From: a bacterium
GTDB lineage: Bacteria; Vulcanimicrobiota; JABDET01
Direction of reading: 5' to 3'
Assembly (NCBI GenBank): GCA_021800275.1
Contig: JAJYZB010000001.1
Span: forward strand, 186,001 to 250,000
DNA length: 64,000 bases
The translations under genes and the position numbers were made by a program. Under the pieces are notes generated by a model. The model was not told the DNA's origin and searched no databases. It saw only the letters and a program-made list of their open reading frames with translations. Positions within the stretch are counted from its first letter, which is position 1. Each line of letters opens with the position of its first letter. Positions 44,555 through 54,045 of this stretch are shown piece by piece.

Positions 44555-45250
44555 TCATGGAGCTGATTTCATTTTTTTAATTTGAATTAAAGCAGGCTCA
44601 AATCCTGGATAAATCTTCAATACTTTTCCCCAAGTTTGCAGCGCCTTCGCCTTGCTGCCGACCCTTTCATAACATTGGCCCAAAATCTGCAAATCGTCAA
44701 GTTGAATTAAGTGGTATCTCTGCCCCAAAGAAAGCTTCATCCCCGCGTACTTCACAGCTTTTTCCAGATAAGGAATCGCTTTAGGGCAGCTGCGGGCATA
44801 AAAAAAGTACATTGATCCAATATTATCATACACACGAGCGCTTTCTGGATTATTGGCAGCCCCTTGTTTTAAAAAACGAAAACCCTGTTTAAATTTACCT
44901 AAACCGCCGATCAGTTCAAAACCACCAACATCATAAGCAGCAATGAAGTGAGGATCCAGACTCGTTACCAAGCGACACAGTCCTAACAGTTCTCCGAGTT
45001 TTTTCGGATTTCCAGTGCCAACTCTGGATGAGACTGATACTCCGCCCAGTTCATGAAAATAAATTTCAACATTCAACCAGAGATAAGAAGCCATGGTATA
45101 TCGAATCTGTCCTAAAAATCTAAAAACAAAATTGGACATGGTCATTTTCCTGCTTTGTTCCAAATGCAAACGAATTCTTTCTCTCCCTATAAATGGCTCT
45201 ATAAAAATAATTCCCAAAAGAACAACGAAAATAATCGCAATTCTTTTCAT
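44555..45250 (-). CDS. Membrane-anchored TPR protein of the ABC operon
   Basis: The 231-residue protein starts with a signal anchor (IAIIFVVLLGIIFI). Residues about 85-225 hold tetratricopeptide-like helices (ARVYDNIGSMYFFYARS, AKALQTWGKVLKIYPG). The start ATG 45250 overlaps the upstream stop (ATGA). As the last gene of an ABC exporter operon it probably acts as an accessory or docking subunit in the periplasm. Confidence 0.75.
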   Translation of the reverse strand: MKRIAIIFVVLLGIIFIEPFIGRERIRLHLEQSRKMTMSNFVFRFLGQIRYTMASYLWLNVEIYFHELGGVSVSSRVGTGNPKKLGELLGLCRLVTSLDPHFIAAYDVGGFELIGGLGKFKQGFRFLKQGAANNPESARVYDNIGSMYFFYARSCPKAIPYLEKAVKYAGMKLSLGQRYHLIQLDDLQILGQCYERVGSKAKALQTWGKVLKIYPGFEPALIQIKKMKSAP

Positions 45251-45492
45251 GAACGACTCTTTCGAAATCGATTATAAAACCAGAGAACACAGCATGCAAG
45301 AAATAAATAGCCTGACAGTTCCATCAAATGAATGGGAGCTGCTGAAAGCCTCCAGGGCTGATGCCAATAAGCTTGATAATAAAACTGACCAGGTCCAGCA
45401 TTTTCATCAGAAAGTTTTTTAAGAGACTCAGCTCCAGCGCGCAAAATAGTGGGAAAAATGGCCATGAAAAAAATAAAAACCTTTTTCATCAC
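45247..45492 (-). CDS. Small membrane protein of the ABC operon
   Basis: The 81-residue protein has a hydrophobic N-terminus (VFIFFMAIFPTIL), a short charged periplasmic part with an HQPW motif and one membrane segment near 57-73. It starts with GTG (45492) overlapping the permease stop (GTGA), or with the following ATG. No family is recognised. Both neighbours overlap it by four bases, so it is surely expressed with the exporter. Confidence 0.7.
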   Translation of the reverse strand: MMKKVFIFFMAIFPTILRAGAESLKKLSDENAGPGQFYYQAYWHQPWRLSAAPIHLMELSGYLFLACCVLWFYNRFRKSRS

Positions 45493-46244
45493 AAATCCTT
45501 TTTCAAAAAAACGCTTTCTGCAAAAAGCATGGCTAGAACAATATAAAGCGCTCCATATAAAGCCGCAGCTCCAATATAAGAAAAAGAAACCGAATAATTG
45601 TGGGTTACTGCTGCCCTGATAGAAAAATAATCAAAATAAGGGAGCAAGCTTTTAACTTTTAAGAGCAGGAAATTCACAATCGGGTTTCCACTGGTAAATG
45701 CCTCCACATAAAAATGAGATATGTCGCCTAAAATATACAAAAGAACCATACTGGCAAAAGAAACAGGCGCAGTCATAAAAGTGGAGAAAAAGATCGAAAA
45801 TCCGACAATAACCATATCCTGCACCCAGAAAAGAAAGCAAGCCCCTAAAATGAGAGGGTGAGCTGCTCCAATGCTGATCTTGACGACAAGCATTAATTCC
45901 AACCCGAGAATTAAATTAAAAAATGCCAAAATTGAAGAGATCCCTAAAAATTTCCCCCATAAATATTTTCCTCGTGAAATTCCTCGCGATAAAAAAGGAT
46001 AGAGCACTTTTCTTTCGATTTCATTGGGAAGAAAAGTGGACGCCAGAGCCAGAGAAAAGAAAACACCAAACCATTCAATAAAAAGCAGGGATAAATCTCT
46101 CATCAACTGCCCTTGAATCCCCATTGTAAAGGGATTCGATAAAAGTCCTGATCCCGCCACAACCAGCATCATCAAAAAGAGTACGATTAAAACTTTCCTG
46201 CGGTAGTATTCCTTGATGGTTAATCCGCTTAAAGTGAAAATCAT
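45489..46244 (-). CDS. ABC-2 type transporter permease
   Basis: The 251 residues contain six membrane segments. The start is MIFTLSGLTIKEYYRRKVLI, an amphipathic N-terminal helix usual for ABC-2 permeases, and NEIERKVLYPFLSRGISRGKYLWGKF is the conserved coupling region. It pairs with the ATPase gene upstream (four-base overlap). The exporter probably moves a lipid, glycan or protein; the cargo is unknown. Confidence 0.88.
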   Translation of the reverse strand: MIFTLSGLTIKEYYRRKVLIVLFLMMLVVAGSGLLSNPFTMGIQGQLMRDLSLLFIEWFGVFFSLALASTFLPNEIERKVLYPFLSRGISRGKYLWGKFLGISSILAFFNLILGLELMLVVKISIGAAHPLILGACFLFWVQDMVIVGFSIFFSTFMTAPVSFASMVLLYILGDISHFYVEAFTSGNPIVNFLLLKVKSLLPYFDYFSIRAAVTHNYSVSFSYIGAAALYGALYIVLAMLFAESVFLKKDL

Positions 46245-47206
46245 GCAGAGTTAGTCCTCCCATGTTTTGAGATCATTTTCACAAAAATCTCTTCCAGAGG
46301 AAATTTCTGAGGGAAAACTGCCACGACCTCCCCCCCTGAAGAATGAATTCCATTCAAAGTCTTGTCCAATAGAGTCCGTTCAACTCCGATTTCTTCAACG
46401 TGATTATCTAAATTTCTTTGAAACAAAAGCGGAAAATCGAAAACGATTTTTCGGTTATCAGAGGGTTTAAATCGAATTAAAAACGGAGATTCTGTTTCCT
46501 GGGCTTCCAGCTCTGCCAGAGTTCCTCTAAATATCAAATCCCCTAAATCAATGATGCCAACATAATCGCAGAGTCCTTCGACTTCAATGAGCTGGTGAGA
46601 ACTAAAAAAAAGAGTCAATCCAGTCTTTTTTAAATCATGCAGAACTTGCAGCACTTCCTGCCTCCCAATAGGATCCAGTCCTGAAGTTGGCTCATCTAAA
46701 ATTAAAATAGATGGATCGTGCAGAAGGGCTTGAGCGATTCCAAATCTCTGCAGCATTCCTTTAGAAAATTCGCCCAATCTGCTTTTTTTTCTTTCGTAAA
46801 GACCCACTGATTTTAAAAGTTTCTCTGATTTTTCCTGAGCTTCAACAAAAGAAAGCCCCTGCAGTTTCCCAAAAGCCAACAATAACTCATCAGCGACAAA
46901 ATAAGGAGAATAAGAAGCCACCTCGGAAAGATAACCGATCGATTTCCTGGCTTCAGGAAGGAAAGAGGGTTTTCCCATAAGCACTGCCTGTCCCCCTGTT
47001 TGAAACCCAAGGCCGCATAAAATCTTTATTGTCGTTGTTTTACCTGCGCCATTGGGACCAACAAATCCAAATGTGGTTCCCTGATCAACCTTCAGATTAA
47101 GAGACTTTAATGCCTGAATTGTTTTTTTCTTTTTTCCTTTATAGATTTTTGTCAAATCGAAAGTTTGAATTGCGGAAACCACTGGAGGACTTGCTAAACT
47201 CGCCAT
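46241..47206 (-). CDS. ABC transporter ATP-binding protein
   Basis: This 321-residue protein is the nucleotide-binding subunit of an ABC-2 exporter: Walker A GPNGAGKTTT, signature GEFSKGMLQRFG, Walker B ILILDEPTSGLD and the switch histidine in FFSSHQLIEVE. A C-terminal domain of about 80 residues follows the core, as in CcmA/NatA-type exporters. It is the first gene of four overlapping genes. Its start lies 25 bases from the divergent glycosyltransferase gene. Confidence 0.95.
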   Translation of the reverse strand: MASLASPPVVSAIQTFDLTKIYKGKKKKTIQALKSLNLKVDQGTTFGFVGPNGAGKTTTIKILCGLGFQTGGQAVLMGKPSFLPEARKSIGYLSEVASYSPYFVADELLLAFGKLQGLSFVEAQEKSEKLLKSVGLYERKKSRLGEFSKGMLQRFGIAQALLHDPSILILDEPTSGLDPIGRQEVLQVLHDLKKTGLTLFFSSHQLIEVEGLCDYVGIIDLGDLIFRGTLAELEAQETESPFLIRFKPSDNRKIVFDFPLLFQRNLDNHVEEIGVERTLLDKTLNGIHSSGGEVVAVFPQKFPLEEIFVKMISKHGRTNSA

Positions 47207-47231
47207 ATAATATCACTCAGGGTGTCATGAT

Positions 47232-48791
47232 ATGAAATCACTTTACTATTTTTTTATTTTCGTCATTTTTGCCACGATTACCTTTTTTATTGGAAGTCAT
47301 TTTTTCGGGAATCAATTCATTAAACCTGATGAGACCCTCTACACCCACATCTCCCTTGAAATGTATAAAACCCACCACTGGCTTGTCCCATTTCATTATG
47401 GAAAACCAGATTTTGTCAAACCACCTTTTGTTTACTGGATGGAGCTGCTGGGTTTTCATCTCTTTGGAAAAACCATTTTTGCGGCCAAATTCATGATCTG
47501 GTTCATTGGAATTTTAACGGTTCTATGCACTTACGGGATTGGACTGCTGATTTTAAACCATGAAAAAGCCCTGCTGGCTTCAGCTTTCCTTCTGATCAAT
47601 TTTTTCTTTTTTCCTTACAGTCAATCCGATATGATGGATGTCCCCCTGGTTTTTTTTCTTGTCCTGTCAATCTATACATTTATTCTAGGAATCAAAAAAA
47701 ACCGCTGGTGGTTTTTACTCTCAGGAATCAGCCTCGGACTGAATACTCTAACCAAAGGACCGGTTGGAATTTTACTGACTCTTATAGCAATCCTGTTTTA
47801 CATCATCGCTTTTAAAGAATGGAAAATTGTAAAAACACGCGAGTTTGCCGCTGCTTTTTTTCTGGCTCTTATTTTCAGTTGGATCTGGCCCTTTCTTCTT
47901 TTTTTAAAAGGGGACTGGGGGCTCTGGTTCCATCAGTTTATTCTGGTAGAAAATTTTGGAAAGTTTTCGGAAAGATCAATTCCATTTTATATTTTGCTGA
48001 CAGGCCTTTTCAGCGGAATGGCTCCCTGGAGCTTTCTCCTTTTAGAGGGTCTTATTGATGGAATTCGCTCAATGTTGAAAAAATGCAGCGCATCATTATT
48101 TCTTTTAGGATGGACTGCAGGAGTCTTTTTCATCTACTCTCTACCGGCTCGAAAACTGCCTCACTACGTCCTGCCTGCCCTTCCAGCGTGCTGTTTGCTG
48201 ATGGCCGCAGTCGAAGAATTCAGTTCCTTCTCTATCTGGGCAACCCGATTCATTTTACTTGTTTTAGCCATTTTTTCACTCCTGGGAACGCGATTAACAC
48301 ACACTGCATTCATCCAGATTTTACTGGCAGCTGGAGCAGCAGCAGTCCTGGCAGCAGCCTTTGTGTTTAAAGGCAGAAAAACAGCTTTACAGTCAGTATT
48401 CCTTCTGGGGATCTTCTTATCTTTTACTCCCATTATTATTCCTGCAGTCTATTTTCCTCATCAAAAAACAATCATTCGAGATTTCTCGCAAAAAAAAGTT
48501 GGAGTTTTTTCCCCTCTTGACACGGATCCAAGGGGATTCGAATTCTCCGCTTCTTTTTCTACCTGCAAAACAGTCCCCTGTTCCATCACAATCCTGAGAA
48601 AAAATGGGGTTTTAATTTTCCCTGAACACGATCAAAAACGGTTAAAAGGGATCCCCTTAAAAATCATCAAAAAATGGAAAAGATGGAGAGCAGGTCTTGG
48701 GTTAGGAGAAATTCTCCATGCCATCTGGACTGGACATGCAGCTTCATTAATGGAAACCCTATATGCAGGGACTCGGGTAAAAATGAAATGA
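47232..48791 (+). CDS. Membrane glycosyltransferase of the PMT/ArnT type
   Basis: This is a 519-residue protein with about eleven membrane segments. The first periplasmic loop has KPDETLYTHISLEM with the catalytic Asp-Glu, followed by KPPFVYWMELLG and SDMMDVPLVFF. NTLTKGPVGILL is typical of the ArnT branch. It should transfer a sugar from polyprenyl phosphate to an envelope acceptor such as lipid A. It is distinct from the enzyme at 22.4 kb. The end overlaps a convergent gene by 33 bases. Confidence 0.88.
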   Translation: MKSLYYFFIFVIFATITFFIGSHFFGNQFIKPDETLYTHISLEMYKTHHWLVPFHYGKPDFVKPPFVYWMELLGFHLFGKTIFAAKFMIWFIGILTVLCTYGIGLLILNHEKALLASAFLLINFFFFPYSQSDMMDVPLVFFLVLSIYTFILGIKKNRWWFLLSGISLGLNTLTKGPVGILLTLIAILFYIIAFKEWKIVKTREFAAAFFLALIFSWIWPFLLFLKGDWGLWFHQFILVENFGKFSERSIPFYILLTGLFSGMAPWSFLLLEGLIDGIRSMLKKCSASLFLLGWTAGVFFIYSLPARKLPHYVLPALPACCLLMAAVEEFSSFSIWATRFILLVLAIFSLLGTRLTHTAFIQILLAAGAAAVLAAAFVFKGRKTALQSVFLLGIFLSFTPIIIPAVYFPHQKTIIRDFSQKKVGVFSPLDTDPRGFEFSASFSTCKTVPCSITILRKNGVLIFPEHDQKRLKGIPLKIIKKWKRWRAGLGLGEILHAIWTGHAASLMETLYAGTRVKMK

Positions 48792-49622
48792 CTGCCAGCT
48801 CCCGATCCCTTGAATCATGTTCTGCAGAAAAGTCATTCCTGTTTTGATATTCCTATACATCTCAGCAGTCATGGGATCCGACAGCAGGGGAGTTAAATAA
48901 TAATCTTCTAATTGCAGCGCGCTCTGCTGATTTAGCGAGTTTTGAAAAGAATGATAAAAAAAAGACTGACGTGGAAATGGTTTCGACGCATTAAGAACAA
49001 GGGGATAGACAAAAGGATTCACTCCACTCTGAAGGAGCCTTTCATATTGAAGGTAAATTTCACAACTTTTTTTCATTTTCTCTTCCTGCGGAGTCGCGTT
49101 TTTCACTACATCTTCCGCAAAAGCTTTCCAGGGGTCCGAAAGTGCACTATAAAACTCATTCCATCGAGACTGATAGTAATGCTGCCATCCGGGAGGTGAA
49201 CTTTTCCAGACCTGAGAGATGTCTTCCCAGGCATCTCTCAGGTAGGCATTCCGAAGAGCCTCCTCTTTTTGCAAGTAATTCTGCGCAGCAGCTGGCAGAG
49301 ATGGAGTTTGAATGCCATCAGAGAGAGCTAACTGGAGAATCTGCTGACAATATAATGGGGGCAGAAAAAGTTTCAATGGCGCACAATCCTTAGGCTGTCC
49401 CGTTATTTGAGCAGCATAAGCTTCCACTTCTTTTTTAATTTTATAGATTGCCCTCTGTTGTTCAGGAGAAAGTTTTTCCTGAACCTGGAGTAGATCCTGA
49501 GCCGCTTGTATGAGTTCTTCCTGCGCCTGTGCCGCCCATTTTTTAGCGGCAGTCTGTTCATACGCTTGGGGTGAGCTTTTTCCTAGTTGTTCAGGAAAAT
49601 TTGATCCAGAAAAAATTTTCAT
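48759..49622 (-). CDS. Uncharacterised helical protein
   Basis: The 287-residue protein has no signal peptide. It is largely helical with many Gln, Ala, Tyr and Trp, such as KKWAAQAQEELIQAAQDLLQ and WQHYYQSRWNEFYSAL. I recognise no domain. The start ATG 49622 lies divergent from the RNase J-like gene promoter. The helical and Gln-rich layout is seen in secreted effectors and scaffold proteins, but nothing here proves that. Confidence 0.65.
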   Translation of the reverse strand: MKIFSGSNFPEQLGKSSPQAYEQTAAKKWAAQAQEELIQAAQDLLQVQEKLSPEQQRAIYKIKKEVEAYAAQITGQPKDCAPLKLFLPPLYCQQILQLALSDGIQTPSLPAAAQNYLQKEEALRNAYLRDAWEDISQVWKSSPPGWQHYYQSRWNEFYSALSDPWKAFAEDVVKNATPQEEKMKKSCEIYLQYERLLQSGVNPFVYPLVLNASKPFPRQSFFYHSFQNSLNQQSALQLEDYYLTPLLSDPMTAEMYRNIKTGMTFLQNMIQGIGSWQSFHFYPSPCI

Positions 49623-49687
49623 GACTTTACGCCTTTTTCATAGTGTAACACAGGGGTGTCAAAAATCTGTCAAAAAAACAAGAAATG

Positions 49688-49716
49688 TTGACAAGATTCA
49701 TATTTTTTGATACATT
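49688..49716 (+). promoter_or_regulatory. Promoter of the RNase J-like gene
   Basis: TTGACA (49688-49693) is a perfect -35, and TACATT (49711-49716) lies 17 bases downstream with four of six consensus bases. A transcript would start near 49723. This rules out in-frame start codons upstream of 49723 for the following gene. Confidence 0.65.
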
Positions 49717-49771
49717 GGATCAGCGGTTAGAAATTCGAAAATCGCATCAGTGTGATGAATATAGAAATAAA

Positions 49772-51460
49772 ATGTCAAAGATAACCCTTTATGGCGGAGT
49801 TGGAGAAATTGGAGGAAATAAGGTTCTTCTGGAGGATAATTCTTCTCGAATCCTGCTAGACTTTGGGATGAGTTTTAAAAAGGTTGGCTATTTTTTGGAT
49901 GAGTTTCTTCAATTTAGAACCAATACCGCTCTTTCCGATCTTCTGAAGCTCTCAATCCTTCCTGAGATCCATGGAATTTACCGAAAAGATTTTATTAAGC
50001 CTGTTGGTATTGAAGAGGCGCTGCAACAGCTTCCCCCTGATTTTGCTGAGCGGTATATTCCATCTGTTCAGTCCTATCAAGAATATCAGGAAAAAAATTC
50101 GAAACCCTACGTTCAGGGGATCTTTGTCAGTCACTGCCATGGAGATCATGTCAGTCATCTGGCTTTTTTAGATCCTGAGATTCCAATTTTCTGCTCTTCG
50201 GTGACTCAGGTCATGCTGGAAGCCATTCAAACCGTCAGCAAATCCGGAGTCCAGCAGGAAGTGCATGACTATAAGGAAAGAATGGTGTCCAAAAATAAAA
50301 GCGGCGCTTTTCCTGGCTCCTTTAGGATTATCTCTGCTGCTCCATCTCCACGAAAGTTTCAAATTTTAGAGCCTTATGCAGCGGTTGCAGTTGGAAATTT
50401 CAGAGTCACTGGCATCCCTGTAGATCACAGTGTTCCTGGAGCCATGGCTTTTTATGTGGAAACATCAGATGGGAAAAGGCTTCTTTACACGGGAGATTTT
50501 CGATTTCATGGACGATTTGCTGAGCATTCAGCAAATCTCCGAGAGTTTGTTTCAAAAAATCAAATTGATTTTTTAATGAGTGAAGGAACTCGAATTGAGC
50601 AGTCGCGCCAGGAGCAGGATGATGAAGCAAGAGTAGGAAAAGAGATTGCGGAAGTTGTTCAAGACACAGAAAAACTCGTTCTAGTGGATTTCGGGTGGAA
50701 AGATACCACCCGATATGACACGTTAAGAGAAGTGGCTCGGAAAACGAGAAGAACTCTTGTGATCTCTCCTAAACTCGCTTATCTTCTCGAAAAATTAAAG
50801 AGGTACAATTCCGACCTTTTCCCAGGAATTCCTGAGGATGGAAGTGTCCGGATTTATTTAGAACGTTCAGGCTCTCTGTTCTATTCTCCCGCAGATTACA
50901 CACTGCAAAAATTTAAGCTGGGATATGACCTGGATTCTGAGGAAACAGAGGAACAGGGTGGAACCCAAACAGGTGGGTCAAAGTCAAGCAGGCAAAAATC
51001 TAAAATGACAGAGGCTTACCTGTCTGGAAATCAAGAATACCTTAAACAAATGCTTCCTCATTATTATGGAGGGGTCAGGGCTTATGATATTGCTAAACGT
51101 CAGTCCTCTTATATTCTTCATGCTGGTTTTTTTGACATCAATGAACTGCTGGATATTACGCCTGATCCAGGGAGTGTTTTTATCAAAGCAGCGGTGATGC
51201 CTTTTAATGATGAAATGAAAATTGATCAAGAAAAATTAGAACATTGGCTGGACTATTTCCATTTTGTAAAAGCGGAAGAAAAAGGCTATCTGTATTATAA
51301 GCACACGTCAGGACATGCTTGTGGAGAAGACCTCTTCGATTTTATTAAACTCGCTGATCCTGGAGCTCTTATTCCTATCCATACCCAGGAGCCAAGGCGA
51401 TTTGAAGATTCAGGAAAAGAGACGATTTTGTGTCAGGAAGGGGAAGCTGTTCCCCTCTAG
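49772..51460 (+). CDS. RNase J-like metallo-beta-lactamase nuclease
   Basis: The 562-residue product starts at ATG 49772, downstream of a sigma-70 promoter, with a weak ribosome site. It opens with ITLYGGVGEIGGNK, and zinc ligands follow in SHCHGDHVSH (H121, H123, D125, H126), IPVDHSVPG, YTGDFRFHGR and the C-terminal IPIHT. It has the beta-CASP layout of RNase J, which processes and degrades RNA. An N-terminal insert (about residues 30-95) and a charged loop rich in E, G, Q and S (about 390-412) set it apart from typical RNase J. The final residues converge with a sugar porter gene, overlapping by four bases. Confidence 0.82.
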   Translation: MSKITLYGGVGEIGGNKVLLEDNSSRILLDFGMSFKKVGYFLDEFLQFRTNTALSDLLKLSILPEIHGIYRKDFIKPVGIEEALQQLPPDFAERYIPSVQSYQEYQEKNSKPYVQGIFVSHCHGDHVSHLAFLDPEIPIFCSSVTQVMLEAIQTVSKSGVQQEVHDYKERMVSKNKSGAFPGSFRIISAAPSPRKFQILEPYAAVAVGNFRVTGIPVDHSVPGAMAFYVETSDGKRLLYTGDFRFHGRFAEHSANLREFVSKNQIDFLMSEGTRIEQSRQEQDDEARVGKEIAEVVQDTEKLVLVDFGWKDTTRYDTLREVARKTRRTLVISPKLAYLLEKLKRYNSDLFPGIPEDGSVRIYLERSGSLFYSPADYTLQKFKLGYDLDSEETEEQGGTQTGGSKSSRQKSKMTEAYLSGNQEYLKQMLPHYYGGVRAYDIAKRQSSYILHAGFFDINELLDITPDPGSVFIKAAVMPFNDEMKIDQEKLEHWLDYFHFVKAEEKGYLYYKHTSGHACGEDLFDFIKLADPGALIPIHTQEPRRFEDSGKETILCQEGEAVPL

Positions 51461-52896
51461 CTGGAATAACGCTCTGTCTGATTTGCTGACAGAGCGCCTA
51501 AATCTCTTAGGGGTTTCCCACCTTTCAGGTTAAATTCGAGCTCTTCTAAAGTAATGCCTTTTGTTTCGGGAACGAACATCGCCACAAAGATAATCGCCAG
51601 AACACAGAATCCAGCAAACAGGTAGAAAATTGAGGAATTGCCAAATTTCTTCATAAACGTGAGGGCATCTGCCATGACAAGCCCAGCGAACGTCCAGTTG
51701 ACCATGGTTGTTATCGTCATCCCGACTTCTCGCCCCTCGAGCGGAAAAATTTCTGAACACACGAGCCATACAACAGGTCCCCATGAAATCGCAAATCCAA
51801 AAATGTAAATAATCGCCGCAGTAAGCAGAATTGTTTTCGGCGCGCCGCCTATCATTGAGGGATCGGTAATACCTGATATTGATTTAAAAGTCAATCCTGC
51901 CGCAAGCATGGTGACAAACATGGCTGCAGCGCCCACGTACAGCAGTTTTTTACGACCCCATTTTTCAACCAGAGGTATCGCTGGAAAAGTGAAAAGCACA
52001 TTAACGGTCGGCACAGTCATCATTCCAATGATGCCTGTTATCCCGGCGTATTTGAATATAGTGGGCGCGTAGTAAATCATCATGTTAATGCCCACTAACT
52101 GCTGGAACATTTGCAAAAGAACCCCCACCACAAGGACTTTAAAAAAGTATCCCTTAAATATGATTTCTATGCCGGCGCCTTTGGGTCCATGAAGAGCTTC
52201 CTCTATTTCTTTTATCTCTAAATCAATTTCTTCCTGAGAATTGAGCGTTTTATTTAACACTTTTAAAGTCTCTTCTCTACGTTCCTGCAGCATAAGCCAG
52301 CGAGGACTTTCGGGCAGCATAAACGAGCCGATAAACATAAATGCCGCAAAAAATGAAATAGTTAAGAACATAAAAGGAAGGGAATGGATAGGATTAATAA
52401 AAATTTTAACGAACAGCACGTTCGTAACAGAAATTAAAAAAATACCGATAGTTATCATGAGTTGAAAGAGAGTGCCCATGGAGCCGCGGATTTTTGCGGG
52501 CGCTGTTTCAGACAAATAAAGAGGCACGATGAATGACGCTGTGCCCACTGCAAATCCTAAAGAAAATCGGCAAGCGGATAATATCGCAAGCGGCGGGAGC
52601 AGCGCCGAATAAGCCGAGGCTGCTGTAAAAATAAATCCGGCAAAAATTAAACTTTTCTTGCGTCCCAGAAATCTCGCAAAAAGCCCGGATAAAAGCGCGC
52701 CTATGATGCCGCCGGTTGCAAGTATAGCGGAATACATTTCGCCGCCGCTAACACCAAGTTTATACACTTTCTCTATGGTCCCAAGGGCATTGGCGATAAA
52801 GCCCTGATCAAGACCAAATAACAATCCGCCTAATGCCGCGACAGCGCAAATAAAATAGACAATGGTCTTGTATTTTACTTGTGTAGGATTGTTCAT
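51457..52896 (-). CDS. Sugar porter (MFS, XylE/GalP type)
   Basis: The 479 residues form twelve membrane segments with family signatures GRKKSL after segment 2, PESPRWLM before the middle loop, EKWGRKKLL after segment 8 and VPETKGITLEELE at the end. QMFQQLVGINMMIYYAP in segment 7 holds the sugar-binding QQLxGIN. It imports a hexose or pentose with a proton. It is visibly richer in G+C than its neighbours. No sugar kinase is adjacent. Confidence 0.93.
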   Translation of the reverse strand: MNNPTQVKYKTIVYFICAVAALGGLLFGLDQGFIANALGTIEKVYKLGVSGGEMYSAILATGGIIGALLSGLFARFLGRKKSLIFAGFIFTAASAYSALLPPLAILSACRFSLGFAVGTASFIVPLYLSETAPAKIRGSMGTLFQLMITIGIFLISVTNVLFVKIFINPIHSLPFMFLTISFFAAFMFIGSFMLPESPRWLMLQERREETLKVLNKTLNSQEEIDLEIKEIEEALHGPKGAGIEIIFKGYFFKVLVVGVLLQMFQQLVGINMMIYYAPTIFKYAGITGIIGMMTVPTVNVLFTFPAIPLVEKWGRKKLLYVGAAAMFVTMLAAGLTFKSISGITDPSMIGGAPKTILLTAAIIYIFGFAISWGPVVWLVCSEIFPLEGREVGMTITTMVNWTFAGLVMADALTFMKKFGNSSIFYLFAGFCVLAIIFVAMFVPETKGITLEELEFNLKGGKPLRDLGALSANQTERYSS

Positions 52897-52956
52897 TTTA
52901 CTTTCTATGAAATCTCCTTATAGTGAATCATGCTCTGGCGCTTGCTGCAATTGGAT

Positions 52957-54045
52957 TCATGCTTTAACGATTTCCTGTAAAGCTTCAATACACTTTATGT
53001 TCTCTTCTTTTTTCCCAACGCTTATTCTTAACCCTTCTTCCATTCCAAAATTTTTAAGGGGGCGGACAATAATCCCCTTTTTTAGAAGAAATTCGTAGAT
53101 TTGCATCGCTTCTTCTTCACTGTTAAATACAAGGGTCACAAAATTCGCTTCCGAAGGAAGAACCCGCAGCCCAATGTCCTTAAAAGAGTTGACAAAAAAA
53201 TCTCTTCCTTCTCTTACAACTCTAAGGGTCTCTTCAACGAATGCTTGATCTTCCAGAGCCGCAGCCGCAGCTGCCTGAGCAAGAACTGAAGGTTCAAACG
53301 GAAGCTTCACTTTTAAAATATACTGGATCAGATTTTCATGGGCAAAACCATATCCAATTCTCATCCCTGCCAATCCATAAACTTTTGAAAAAGTTCGCAG
53401 GGTGATACAGTTGTCCAGACGGTAGCTCATGGAATCAGGAAAATCTGGGTTATCTAGAGCAAATTCAGCGTAAGCCTCATCTAAAATCACCAGGGTGCCC
53501 TCCGGAACCTTGGTCATAAATCGTTCAAACTCTTTACGGGTAAAAATCGTTCCTGTTGGGTTATTGGGATTGCACAAAAAAATAATTTTTGTATTGGGGG
53601 TAATAGCTGCTGCCATAGCGTCTAAATCAAAGCAGAACCCTTTTAGAGGCACAGTGTTTAATTTAAGTCCCCGAGCTCGAGTTAACACAAAAAAACCAGT
53701 AAAAGTGCAGGATGCTGTTAAAACCTCATCTTTATCGTGCAGAAAAGTCCCGATGATCGCAGACATGATCCCCTCTGATCCATTGCCAACAACGCAGTTC
53801 TCAATTTTTACTTTGAAACGCTTGGCAAGAGCCTCTCTGAGCCGAGAAGCTTTTGTGTCTGGGTACCGAAAAATTTGATGAATCGTTTTTTGAATGGCTT
53901 CTGCAACTTTAGGAGAGGGACCAAGGGGATTCTCATTAGAACCCAGTTTATAGATTTCGGTTAGCCCTGATTCTGCCTGGAGAGACTCTATGCTTTTCCC
54001 CGCCTCATAAGGGCGAAGATTTTCAATGTGGTGTGGAACTAGCAT
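52957..54045 (-). CDS. hisC: Histidinol-phosphate aminotransferase
   Basis: The 362-residue product starts at ATG 54045 after GGAGAAAG; an earlier in-frame start is rejected. NLRPYEAGKSIE opens it, LGSNENPLGPSP is the substrate loop, NPNNPTGTIF and DEAYAEF bind PLP, and TFSKVYGLAGMRIGY contains the Schiff-base lysine. It transaminates imidazole acetol phosphate in histidine synthesis; relatives also act on aromatic amino acids. It overlaps the DnaQ-like gene by 23 bases. Confidence 0.92.
   Translation of the reverse strand: MLVPHHIENLRPYEAGKSIESLQAESGLTEIYKLGSNENPLGPSPKVAEAIQKTIHQIFRYPDTKASRLREALAKRFKVKIENCVVGNGSEGIMSAIIGTFLHDKDEVLTASCTFTGFFVLTRARGLKLNTVPLKGFCFDLDAMAAAITPNTKIIFLCNPNNPTGTIFTRKEFERFMTKVPEGTLVILDEAYAEFALDNPDFPDSMSYRLDNCITLRTFSKVYGLAGMRIGYGFAHENLIQYILKVKLPFEPSVLAQAAAAAALEDQAFVEETLRVVREGRDFFVNSFKDIGLRVLPSEANFVTLVFNSEEEAMQIYEFLLKKGIIVRPLKNFGMEEGLRISVGKKEENIKCIEALQEIVKA

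Noticed and set aside
49685-49771. N-terminal extension of the RNase J-like frame
   Set aside because: It covers a good TTGACA-17-TACATT promoter, and the family homology begins at 49772.
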